Of a DNA stretch of 64,000 nt, positions 51,912 to 60,670 are shown one piece after another. Location of the stretch: positions 6,738 to 70,737 of the forward strand of contig JBJLFR010000035.1 of the NCBI GenBank assembly GCA_045565285.1, given 5' to 3'. Made by a program: the position numbers and the translations under genes. The DNA comes from CACIIZ01 sp045565285 (GTDB lineage Bacteria; Pseudomonadota; Alphaproteobacteria; Rhodobacterales; Rhodobacteraceae). Numbering within the stretch: the first letter of the stretch is position 1; the number at the start of each line of letters is the position of its first letter. A model generated the notes under the pieces. The model had not been told where the DNA came from. It worked only from the letters and a program-made list of their open reading frames with translations, and made no database searches.

Positions 51912-53795
51912 TTAATTTTTTGGTTCTTCAATAGGATGAAATTTTTTACGATGATAATTTTCGAAATAAGGTATATTTTCAATTAAATAATCATTTACAT
52001 TACTATAATTCTTAACAATTTTTTTTAATCCAAAATTAATTTCATTATTTATTTTCTTATTTTTTGAAATGTCAAATTCAATACATTTATTTAACCACCC
52101 TAATTTTTTACCATCTTCTCGTGGCAAATGTGACTCAATACATAGACTATCAAATCTATCTATAGGAAGACCTAATTTGAAAGATTCATAAGTACTCTCC
52201 ACAACCATAATAAGAAAATCAATAGAATTATCCATAAGGAGAATATCGATTTTGGAGAGATCTTTTGACGATCCAGATAGTATGAGCTGATTATTTATTC
52301 TAATTTTTTGATGACTAAAAATTCCTGCTTTTTTACCATTAAGTGAGCAAAATGAAACAAACTTTCTTAAATCAGTTTCATTATTAGAATCAGATAATAT
52401 AAGAACTGTGGGAACGCGACCATCTCCGCTGATAGCCTGACTAAGAATAATATCATATAAATGTGGGCTTGAAGGGCTTAGGTCAGGACAAGAATTAATT
52501 TCTAAAATTTTAGCTTCTTGTTCTAACCATGATTTACTTATATCCTCTATAAAAAAATCAATACCAGTAACATCTAGTCTAAATAAATTAGCTGCTCTTT
52601 CTATTAAAAATATATTATCAGGGTGTACTTTATCCTTTGGTATTACAAATGGTATAGCACCAGCATAAACATTAGATATAGTCCCTAACTTCACTTTTTC
52701 ACCCTTGGCAGGAATACTATCCATGTCTAGATTTTGTTTCTTTAATAATATGTTTGTAGCTTCATTGATAGGAATACTTTTGTAAATAGAATTTCTTTTT
52801 GGACAGGAGTTTTCTTTTTTTATCAATAGTGATATTTTAGATTGACCATCACCTACTACGGCCGCAAGAAGCTGTTTAAAAGTCCAAACTAATTTACCAT
52901 TAACTACTGTCAATCTATAATGATTTCCAGTTGCAACTCTTTGTATCAAAATATTCTTGGAAATTTTTAAACAATTCTTAAAAGCTTTTGATAACTCCTT
53001 TTGATTAGTAATATCAGCTTGAATACCAGCACCGGCATCCTTGTCTGCTGGTTTTATAACAACTGGAAATCCATATTTATCAATGAATTTTTTACAACTT
53101 TTTTCTTCTTTTACTAAGTCTTCATCCAAAACTGGAAAACCTGCCCTTTTAAGTATCTGGTTGGTAGCATATTTATTACGAACCATTACAACTGAATTTC
53201 TTGGAGTTTTTTCTGTAAAAGTACCCCCCAATTGAAAACTATGTTTTCCCCATCCAAATTGAAAAATTTCTGCGGCTATTTTTAGTATTGGTATTTTTAA
53301 CTTATAAGCTGAATTTAAAAAATTCTTATTGAGTCTGTTTAATTTATTAGCTTGTTCAACTCTCTTAATTAAAGATTCTTGTGTTCTCCTAAACTCAACT
53401 TGAATATCTTTGGAATTACCCTCAAGAATTTGGCAGATATAATGTGCTAATATTAGAAATCCCTTTGGTGAAGAAGAGTATAGAAAAAGCTGGAAGCGTC
53501 TTTCAGAAGGCAATCTGTGTATTGGAAAAATAGACGGTAATTCTGTAACTAAATAATCATGTTCTGAATAAATATTATAGATTAGTTGTGAAAATTCAGC
53601 GATGACTTTTGTATGAATATCTAATTTAGGCCTTGATCCAAAACTAAATTTTTTTGCTGTTAAATTCGATAATTTATGTAACTCAAGGATTAATTTCTTT
53701 GCATCAGATCTTTTATAAGAAATCGTAAATAATATTGCGTGTAATTTCCTTGCGTTAATATATCGACTAATTATTTCACTTTTAATTATTTTCAT
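51912..53795 (-). CDS. cyanophycin synthetase-like ATP-grasp ligase with degenerate Mur-ligase half
   Basis: 627 residues. Residues about 180-440 match the ATP-grasp core of cyanophycin synthetase: FGWGKHSFQLGGTFTEKTP, a pre-core that resembles its LGYGxxQRRI, then FPVVIKPADKDAGAGI, VVGDGQSKISLL, VHPDNIFLIERAA and LDVTGIDFF, ending EINSCPDLSP. After ISGDGRVPTVLI the Mur-ligase P-loop (GTNGKTT in CphA) reads SDSNNET (about 465-472), lacking Gly-Lys-Thr, and the domain is only about 170 residues against about 400. The N-terminus (1-180) may be the CphA N domain. So it probably forms one amide or peptide bond type, not cyanophycin. Substrate unknown. Downstream gene is the M10 protease (109-base gap). 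Confidence 0.8.
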   Translation of the reverse strand: MKIIKSEIISRYINARKLHAILFTISYKRSDAKKLILELHKLSNLTAKKFSFGSRPKLDIHTKVIAEFSQLIYNIYSEHDYLVTELPSIFPIHRLPSERRFQLFLYSSSPKGFLILAHYICQILEGNSKDIQVEFRRTQESLIKRVEQANKLNRLNKNFLNSAYKLKIPILKIAAEIFQFGWGKHSFQLGGTFTEKTPRNSVVMVRNKYATNQILKRAGFPVLDEDLVKEEKSCKKFIDKYGFPVVIKPADKDAGAGIQADITNQKELSKAFKNCLKISKNILIQRVATGNHYRLTVVNGKLVWTFKQLLAAVVGDGQSKISLLIKKENSCPKRNSIYKSIPINEATNILLKKQNLDMDSIPAKGEKVKLGTISNVYAGAIPFVIPKDKVHPDNIFLIERAANLFRLDVTGIDFFIEDISKSWLEQEAKILEINSCPDLSPSSPHLYDIILSQAISGDGRVPTVLILSDSNNETDLRKFVSFCSLNGKKAGIFSHQKIRINNQLILSGSSKDLSKIDILLMDNSIDFLIMVVESTYESFKLGLPIDRFDSLCIESHLPREDGKKLGWLNKCIEFDISKNKKINNEINFGLKKIVKNYSNVNDYLIENIPYFENYHRKKFHPIEEPKN

Positions 53796-53883
53796 TTAAG
53801 TTTTCTAAGACTATCAATTTTCTTATTACTATAAATGAATCTATCAATCTTTGAACTTAAAAAATCTTTGTTAGTATGAAAAA

Positions 53884-53905
53884 ATAGCCCTGTAAACAGG
53901 GCTAT
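53884..53905 (-). terminator. intrinsic terminator after the 2177-residue RTX gene
   Basis: ATAGCCCTGT and ACAGGGCTAT form a perfect 10-bp inverted repeat with a 2-base centre (in practice a 9-bp stem and 4-base loop), followed on the minus strand by T6. It lies 68 bases past the stop at 53973 and 88 bases before the ATP-grasp gene start, so it should end the giant transcript and separate the two genes. The clearest terminator in the window. Confidence 0.85.
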
Positions 53906-53972
53906 ATATAAATTTAACAATATAGATCTATAAATTATAATTTTTATTTAATAAGAAATACCTAAAAACTAT

Positions 53973-56900
53973 TTATACTTCTGAAACCCAAGTCAGGTCA
54001 TCAGTTATACCATAGTGATCCATTGCCCCACCAGAGTCTGCTGAACCAAAAGCCGTTTCAGCTGACTTTACTGTCGCAGTTGTCAAGGCTGCAACAATTG
54101 TCGTTTCTGTCGCATGCGAAATTCCAATTTGACCAGAAAGATTAAGCATTGGTGCATCTTCATCCATTAAATCAATATGTGTTTGTGTAATTGTTGTAGT
54201 TCCGGCAGTTATTGCATCAATAGTAGTTGTTGGAGCTCCTCCAGCAATCATTTGTGCAAGCATATCGTCTGTTATAATATCACCAACTGCCCAGTCAACA
54301 AGATCAGATGCATCAATTGCTAGGCCTTCAGCTACTGATAATAATGTATTAACTTCACCTTCTCCACTACTTAAATCTATGGAAGCAACAGATCCACTAG
54401 AATCTAGACTAATACGAGTTCCTGTTCCACTACCATCACCATCAATGTCCATAGCGATCGCCGTTTCACCCTCGCCAGGTGCGATTTCCATTAATGCTAG
54501 AAAATCTAGACTATCACTTGATGTCAAATCAGCAAGATGCGTTTTTACATTTCTCTCAGAATGATCCCAGGTCTCTACTGGAGCTCCAGTAGAAAAATCT
54601 AAATCATGGTGCATAACCCCTATTGAAAAAGTATCCGCACCTGAGCCACCGAGTAATGATGTTTGTCCACTATAATCTTTGTTAGCGGCATCGATAAGGG
54701 TATCATTACCCGAGCCTCCAGAAAGAAGATCCTGAGCCTCTTCGTCATACTCACCATCAAAACTTCCAGTTGCAACAAGGGTATCATCACCTCTTTGGCC
54801 ATAAACCCTATCGGCTCCTTCCATACCATCAACAAAGTCATCACCTGAACCACCCTTGATAACATCATCTCCACCATACCCAAGAAGAACATCATTTCCT
54901 GTTCTACCGAAGATCTTATTATTTCCTTGGTTTCCTACAATGATATTATCTTCATCATTTCCGTATACATTGATATCCCTGGAACCACCGAAATATACAT
55001 TTTTAATTCCATCACCAAGTTTGAATACTAACGGTCCGGTTGCTTTAGATCCAGATCCGGCTGCCGCTGTACCATGAGTTCCATGCGTAGTAGCATCACC
55101 TGTTGGAACACCTGCCATTTCTAAAGCTGTATCACGGCGTTCTATGTAACCACTTAACTCCCCTTTTTCAGCTTCATCAAGGGTAATTGGGTTACCAATA
55201 ATTTCATTATTAGCATCAAGAACCAATAACTTTCCATCATCCGTAAAAGTAACCTTAGTATCTGGAGCTAATGCATCATTTCCTGTAAGTCCCAAGGCAG
55301 TATTAAGTTCCGCAACTTCAGTTGTATCAAGTCCGATAATACCTTCGTCGTGAATATCACCTTGTGCTTCGGCTTTTTCAGCATATTGCCCCAAGGCAAG
55401 TTGCGCTGTTTCATCTAGAGTTATCGGCGCACCAACCACTAAACCTTGATCATCTAGAACAACCATTTGAGTTCCGTCTTCATTAAAGGCAATATTAGCA
55501 TCCGCTGCCAATCCTCCTGGAATTTCTGCTCCTAAAACAGCATTAAGAACCGCCGCATCTGTAGCATCAATTTTTACAACTTCTGCATCATTTAAAGAAC
55601 TCTGAATTTCAACTTTATCAGCATAATCTTTAATTGCATTTTGCTTTGTCTCATCTAGAAGAATGGATTGACCCATCACTTTACCGTTGGTATCAAGGAC
55701 AAACATTTCGCTACCATCTTCAGAAAAAGTAACTCTAGCATTTTCTGTGATACGTCCATCATTTCCAAGGGCGTCATTCAAAGCTTGTGCATCCGTTGCA
55801 TCAAGAGTAATCGTATCGCTATCCTCCAATGATCCCTGAAGTTCTGCTCTTGATGCATAATCGTTCAACTGATTTTGTTTTGCCGCATCAAGGGCTATTG
55901 GATCACCCACTACCTCCCCATTATCATTAACGATTAACATCGTCTCACCATCTTCAGAAAAGGTAATCTTAGTATCTGGAGCTAATGCATCATTTCCTGT
56001 TAATCCAAGGATACCACTGACTGCTGTAGCATCGCCAGCATCGATTGTAATGATTTCTTCTTTATTAATACCCCCTTCCAATTCCGCTACTTGACCCTGA
56101 GAATCAACCTGAGCTTCTATTGAAGCAAGTGCTGTTTTTTGTGTTTCGTTAAGAGGTATGGGATTACCAACCAAATCCCCGTATTGATCTATAACAAGCA
56201 TCTTACCATCATCTGTTATGGTAATAGTATCGTTCTCTATAATGATATCGGGTCCAGTTAGTCCTAAGGCTTGATTGATTGCAGTCGCATCAGAAGAAGA
56301 GACTGTAATAACTTCATCTTGATTTAAGGATCCCTGCTGTTCTGCTCTATCTGCATAATCATTCAACGCATTTTGTTTTGCCTGATCAAGCACAATTGGA
56401 TCACCAAGTACTTCACCGGCATCATTAACGATTAGCATCGTCTCACCATCTTCCGAAAAGGTGATTTTAGTGTCAGCAGCTAGTGCATCTCCACCTGTAA
56501 GTCCAAGGACATTATTAACAGCGGATGCATCTGTAGCATCTATTGTAATGATTTCTTCTTTCTGAATATCACCTTCTAATTCAGCAGCTTTAACCTGTAG
56601 TTCCGCTTTGTCTGCATAATTTTGCATAAAAGCTACTTGTCCAGTCGTAAGAGTTATAGGTCCACCAATAATCTCATCATTAGCACCAATAACTACCATC
56701 TGTGTGCCATCATCATTAAAGGCAACCTTTTCTCCTGCAACAAGCGCTTCTCCCCCAGCAAGTTCCAATACACCACTAATTGCGGTAGCATCAGCATCAC
56801 TGAGTTGAATAATACCTTCAGGTCTCAAATCGCCTTGAATTTCAGCCTTATCTGCATAAGCACCTATCTCTTGTTGTTGTGCGTCCGTAAGGGTTACAGG

Positions 56901-59900
56901 TGGAGCAATAACATCACCGGTTTCATTCACTAACATCAATGTTTTACCATCTTCGGAAAATGTGATCTTTTCTCCAGCTACAAGCTCTTCTGCTCCACTA
57001 AGACCTAAAGCCGTATTGATAGCAGAAGCATCATTTGAATCAAGATTGATAATGGCATCATTATTAACTGAACCCTGAAGCTCAGCCTGGTTAGCATAAT
57101 TCTCTAACTGTGTCGCTTCTTGATCTGTTAATTCAAGGGGTGGCCTAACCAGGTCACCCTGTTCATTAACTATCATGATCGTTTTACCGTCTTCAGAAAA
57201 AGTAACTTTTTCTCCAGCTCCAAGCTCTTCTGCTCCACTAAGATTCAAGGTTGAATTGATAGCAGCAGCATCATCCTGACCAAGAGCAATAATTTCCGCT
57301 GTATCCACTGAACCTTGAAGTTCCGCTCTTTCTTCAAAAGTCTCAAGATTTGCCTTTTGAGCATCACTTAGCACAACTGGATTACCGATAAGAGCACCAG
57401 TCGAATCAACGATAAGCATCTTTCCATCGTCAGTAAAACTAATATTATCGCCTGCCGCCAATTGAGGGGCATCAGCACCTAAGGCACTTGTTAATGCAGT
57501 TACATCTGCAGCTGTAACTTCTAAAATTTCAGGTGGTTTTGATTCCACAACAGGACCAGCCATTGCCTCTGTTGACCAAAAGTCAATCAATAGATTATCA
57601 ACTGTAATAGTAATATCTTCGGATTCATGGTGATCATTAGAAATACGAATTTCCGTTAAACTATCATTACTAGCTGCTGCAGCCATAGCTTCTGTAATAG
57701 TATTAAAAGTAATGGAGGCATCATCAGACTTACTGACCTCTTTAACGAATGTATTACCTTTAAAATCCGTTCCTGAAAATTTCATATTATGACCAGAATA
57801 AACGTAATATTCTACCGGATCACTAGCGATAGTGGCACTAATCGTTTCCTGAGCAAGAAAAACATTGCCACTGGCTGCTGCAAATGCGAGATCAGAGGCA
57901 CTCAATTTTCCATCAGCACCTAAAGTTGTAATGTCCTTTGTTTGACCATTTGAATCTGTGGAGGTAACCACTATAGTGTCGGTTCCACCAGTTATATTTA
58001 CATCATTACCACCTTCAGCCTTTAATGCCACATACGGATTACCAGTAGGTCCATCAACTTCTCCTACTGCACTATCCGTCATATCAATTTCACCATCATA
58101 AGCAGCAGTACTGAAATCTAAAGTAGTAACTTCATTATCACCAATAACATAACCAATCTTTAGTGCAAAATTCTCGCTAACTTCATCCTGATCACCATCG
58201 TTAATTACTTTTAGATCAATAACTGCTGTCTCGTCTCCTGCAGCCACATCGACATATCCAGATGTTTCAACAAAGTCATCAAGACTCGCTTGACCATCAC
58301 CGCCGTTGGCTTCTATTTCCCAGAAAAGCGTTTGATCCTCTCCATAACCTCCCTCACCACTTTCACCAACATCCAATTCTATTGTATGGATTTGATAATC
58401 ATCAGAGTCATTAGTTTTTTCAGTCAATTCTGCTTTTCCAAGTGCCATAGAGTGGGCTGCTGTTGCAGTATCACCAACCGACAAACCTGAAACGTCCACA
58501 CCTGCTGCATCTAGTTCATCAATAATTGCAGTATCAAGAGCGGCACCTACAGCCAAAACATCAGCTGATGACAAATTCAGTCCAGGATCGCCTGCAAAAA
58601 ACATTTCTTCTGATTGAACGAAAGACATGGTTCCAGATTCACCACCCGTGGAAATGGACCAAACCTCCGAAGGGTCAATAAGAGCATCTATTATGGTTGA
58701 TGCATCAGCGCTAGTAAGATAAGAATTATCATCAATGACTAGATCAACACCATTCCCTTTAACAGCAATATCAAATTGCTGCTGTGTTGCAATATTAAAG
58801 GTATAATCCTGAAATTCTCCATCGAAAACAGCGGTATCATGACCCCCGCCACCAATAAATACATCACCATCATTAATACCGGTTGCAAAGTCATCACCAT
58901 CATTACCAAAAGCCACATAATCACTGTCACCTAGATCATCAGTATAATCAGTGCCAGTAAAGTCAAAGCCAACACCTTCACCATCCATTCCATCATTGAA
59001 AGTCGCATCACTATAATCTGAGGTAGTTCCATCATTGAGATTAAATACATTACCTTGATTGGAACCTACTACCACATCATCATCAGTCACACCTTTGGTT
59101 CCAGAACTTAAAAGTTCAGCAACACCTTTAGGAGCGCCATCCCCTTCATTAGCACCATCGTCATGCTTATGAAACATATTGGCTAATTTTCCAGGTTCAT
59201 TAGAGACTACTGTTTGATTGTAATCATCCCCATCTTTAACAAGACTCATAAACATATTAGCCTTGGCATAATCTTTAGTATAAAACATGACAGAAGTTTC
59301 AGTGACATCCTGTCCACCGGGAACAAAATCACTAGTACCTGTTATGTCATGCCCAGATTCATCACTATTGTAGACATTTAACTTCATTCCAATATTAGCC
59401 ATTGAATCTGGTGTATCGCCGTCAAACATATCAATAACCGATACTAAAATTCCTGAACTTTCATCACCCGCTGTAAATGGATTATCTTTAAAACCAGTCC
59501 TACTCTGAATTACATATTCCCGAGGAGTTGCATCCACCTGAATTGTATTATAACCCATATCGTAAGTTTCTTGGCCTTCCGTTCTGGACATACTAAATTT
59601 AATTGCCTTACCTTCATTACTGGCATCATTAAAGAAAGCCGCCGTATCAGTTATCGCATTACCATCTTGACCATTGACATATTCTGAATATGTAACTGTT
59701 ATGCCTAGATCAATCAGATCCTGTGAAAATAGTTCTTGCGTAGAACTATTACCTAAAATATCTGTAGTTATCTCGTAAACTTTATAACTCACACCGTCAG
59801 CAACTTTTTCGCCGTTAGCATTAAGTCCTACACCACCGCCCATATCTGTTTGTGTTTGTTGATAGTGAGCGACTAATTCATAAGAAACCCCACCACCCGG

Positions 59901-60506
59901 TAATTGGGGTAGGACTGTTGAATTAGTTCCGGTAATATTTGCATGAGATTCTAAACCAAGCGTAAAAATATCACCCACTGTAAACCCATCAATGACATCT
60001 CCACCATCCATGAAAGTAAGATTATTATTATCATCAAAGGATAGTTGATGAAGAGCAAATCCAGTAGAGGAGGGGAGAACAGCCCAGCTACCCGCTCCAA
60101 TTTCTAAAGTGCCACCAGAAGAGGAAGTGAATTGGGTCATGGCAGATACAGTTTTGACGTTATTAGGTATATAACCGGCATCAATACTTGTCACAACGTC
60201 ACCACCACCACTTAAACTTTGCACTACAGCAGCAAATTCAGTCGGATCTATGCCAGCGAAAATTGTCCCATTATCATCACCATCAGCAGTCATATAACCT
60301 GAAGCATCAGGAGTAGAAAGCGTAATAGGCAAAAGCGTCATTGAGTCGCCAGCCTTTGAAAATATTACTGAATAATTCCCGGCTAAAATTGAAGAATGGG
60401 AACCAACAGCGAAGTCATTTTGAATATTAATTGCATTTCTAATTTGCTGTGTCATTTGTATTTCCTCTTCTGTTTCATCTTGATTGTCTTGTGATACTAA
60501 AGCCAT
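53973..60506 (-). CDS. 2177-residue RTX surface protein with ten about 80-residue repeats
   Basis: Very large acidic protein without a signal peptide; probably type I secreted. Layout: N-terminal beta modules (for example AGNYSVIF, GAGSWAVLP); RTX-like IGGGGHDTAVFDGEFQDYTF (about 548-568); a Calx-beta-like domain (about 705-795); ten tandem repeats (993-1798) I cannot assign to a family; classical RTX nonapeptides GNDVLLGYGGDDVIKGGSGDDF (about 1840-1965); then a C-terminal domain rich in Asp, Ser and Thr ending in TWVSEV, where a secretion signal is expected. ATG at 60506 has GGAAG 8 bases upstream. GC is clearly higher than in neighbours. Likely adhesin or surface-layer-type protein; no partner exporter in the window. 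Confidence 0.83.
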   Translation of the reverse strand: MALVSQDNQDETEEEIQMTQQIRNAINIQNDFAVGSHSSILAGNYSVIFSKAGDSMTLLPITLSTPDASGYMTADGDDNGTIFAGIDPTEFAAVVQSLSGGGDVVTSIDAGYIPNNVKTVSAMTQFTSSSGGTLEIGAGSWAVLPSSTGFALHQLSFDDNNNLTFMDGGDVIDGFTVGDIFTLGLESHANITGTNSTVLPQLPGGGVSYELVAHYQQTQTDMGGGVGLNANGEKVADGVSYKVYEITTDILGNSSTQELFSQDLIDLGITVTYSEYVNGQDGNAITDTAAFFNDASNEGKAIKFSMSRTEGQETYDMGYNTIQVDATPREYVIQSRTGFKDNPFTAGDESSGILVSVIDMFDGDTPDSMANIGMKLNVYNSDESGHDITGTSDFVPGGQDVTETSVMFYTKDYAKANMFMSLVKDGDDYNQTVVSNEPGKLANMFHKHDDGANEGDGAPKGVAELLSSGTKGVTDDDVVVGSNQGNVFNLNDGTTSDYSDATFNDGMDGEGVGFDFTGTDYTDDLGDSDYVAFGNDGDDFATGINDGDVFIGGGGHDTAVFDGEFQDYTFNIATQQQFDIAVKGNGVDLVIDDNSYLTSADASTIIDALIDPSEVWSISTGGESGTMSFVQSEEMFFAGDPGLNLSSADVLAVGAALDTAIIDELDAAGVDVSGLSVGDTATAAHSMALGKAELTEKTNDSDDYQIHTIELDVGESGEGGYGEDQTLFWEIEANGGDGQASLDDFVETSGYVDVAAGDETAVIDLKVINDGDQDEVSENFALKIGYVIGDNEVTTLDFSTAAYDGEIDMTDSAVGEVDGPTGNPYVALKAEGGNDVNITGGTDTIVVTSTDSNGQTKDITTLGADGKLSASDLAFAAASGNVFLAQETISATIASDPVEYYVYSGHNMKFSGTDFKGNTFVKEVSKSDDASITFNTITEAMAAAASNDSLTEIRISNDHHESEDITITVDNLLIDFWSTEAMAGPVVESKPPEILEVTAADVTALTSALGADAPQLAAGDNISFTDDGKMLIVDSTGALIGNPVVLSDAQKANLETFEERAELQGSVDTAEIIALGQDDAAAINSTLNLSGAEELGAGEKVTFSEDGKTIMIVNEQGDLVRPPLELTDQEATQLENYANQAELQGSVNNDAIINLDSNDASAINTALGLSGAEELVAGEKITFSEDGKTLMLVNETGDVIAPPVTLTDAQQQEIGAYADKAEIQGDLRPEGIIQLSDADATAISGVLELAGGEALVAGEKVAFNDDGTQMVVIGANDEIIGGPITLTTGQVAFMQNYADKAELQVKAAELEGDIQKEEIITIDATDASAVNNVLGLTGGDALAADTKITFSEDGETMLIVNDAGEVLGDPIVLDQAKQNALNDYADRAEQQGSLNQDEVITVSSSDATAINQALGLTGPDIIIENDTITITDDGKMLVIDQYGDLVGNPIPLNETQKTALASIEAQVDSQGQVAELEGGINKEEIITIDAGDATAVSGILGLTGNDALAPDTKITFSEDGETMLIVNDNGEVVGDPIALDAAKQNQLNDYASRAELQGSLEDSDTITLDATDAQALNDALGNDGRITENARVTFSEDGSEMFVLDTNGKVMGQSILLDETKQNAIKDYADKVEIQSSLNDAEVVKIDATDAAVLNAVLGAEIPGGLAADANIAFNEDGTQMVVLDDQGLVVGAPITLDETAQLALGQYAEKAEAQGDIHDEGIIGLDTTEVAELNTALGLTGNDALAPDTKVTFTDDGKLLVLDANNEIIGNPITLDEAEKGELSGYIERRDTALEMAGVPTGDATTHGTHGTAAAGSGSKATGPLVFKLGDGIKNVYFGGSRDINVYGNDEDNIIVGNQGNNKIFGRTGNDVLLGYGGDDVIKGGSGDDFVDGMEGADRVYGQRGDDTLVATGSFDGEYDEEAQDLLSGGSGNDTLIDAANKDYSGQTSLLGGSGADTFSIGVMHHDLDFSTGAPVETWDHSERNVKTHLADLTSSDSLDFLALMEIAPGEGETAIAMDIDGDGSGTGTRISLDSSGSVASIDLSSGEGEVNTLLSVAEGLAIDASDLVDWAVGDIITDDMLAQMIAGGAPTTTIDAITAGTTTITQTHIDLMDEDAPMLNLSGQIGISHATETTIVAALTTATVKSAETAFGSADSGGAMDHYGITDDLTWVSEV
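54615..54990 (-). repeat. RTX calcium-binding nonapeptide block
   Basis: Coding repeats of the GGxGxDxLx type, read on the minus strand: GNDEDNIIVGNQGNNKIFG, GRTGNDVLLGYGGDDVIKG, GSGDDFVDGMEGADRVYG, QRGDDTLVATG, and after a break LSGGSGNDTLIDA and LLGGSGADTFSIG. These form Ca2+-filled beta rolls in secreted RTX proteins. The first two lack some Asp, so the block may be partly degenerate. Confidence 0.85.
55112..57530 (-). repeat. ten in-frame tandem repeats of about 80 codons
   Basis: Residues 993-1798 of the giant protein consist of ten units of about 78-86 residues (about 240 bases). Each has a short strand (EIITIDATDA or similar), a helix with INxxLGLTG, a beta hairpin of the form TFSEDGxTMLIVND followed by xGEVxGDPI, and a helix LTDAQQxxLxxYADKAELQGS that leads into the next unit. 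Units 5 and 7 are almost alike in protein and each is preceded by an extra AELEG insert, so a two-unit block probably duplicated. DNA identity is lower than protein identity, with many silent changes. Confidence 0.85.
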
Positions 60507-60581
60507 AAAATTTCTTCCAAAAACTACTTATAAAAATTCCAAAGCGAATCACTTAAGACTCAGTAGACACTTCGTTAATTT

Positions 60582-60587
60582 ATTATA
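60582..60587 (-). promoter_or_regulatory. possible -10 box of the 2177-residue gene
   Basis: Read on the minus strand, GTGTTATAATAAA contains a perfect TATAAT. A start of transcription near 60575 would give a leader of about 70 bases. The -35 region at 16-17 bases spacing (TTATTG or TTTATT) is weak. The 164-base gap between the two giant genes holds no hairpin that I can see, so readthrough from the upstream gene is also possible. Confidence 0.4.
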
Positions 60588-60670
60588 ACACCTTTATGAA
60601 TAACAATAAATAGTATTGAAATTTGATATAATTTAAATGTCGGTTATTCTTTAATCTCCTTAATAATTTA

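Noticed and set aside
55112..57530. Regular repeats considered as a CRISPR array
   Set aside because: Units are about 240 bases, in frame, differ in sequence, and code for a conserved protein pattern; no short identical repeats with unique spacers.
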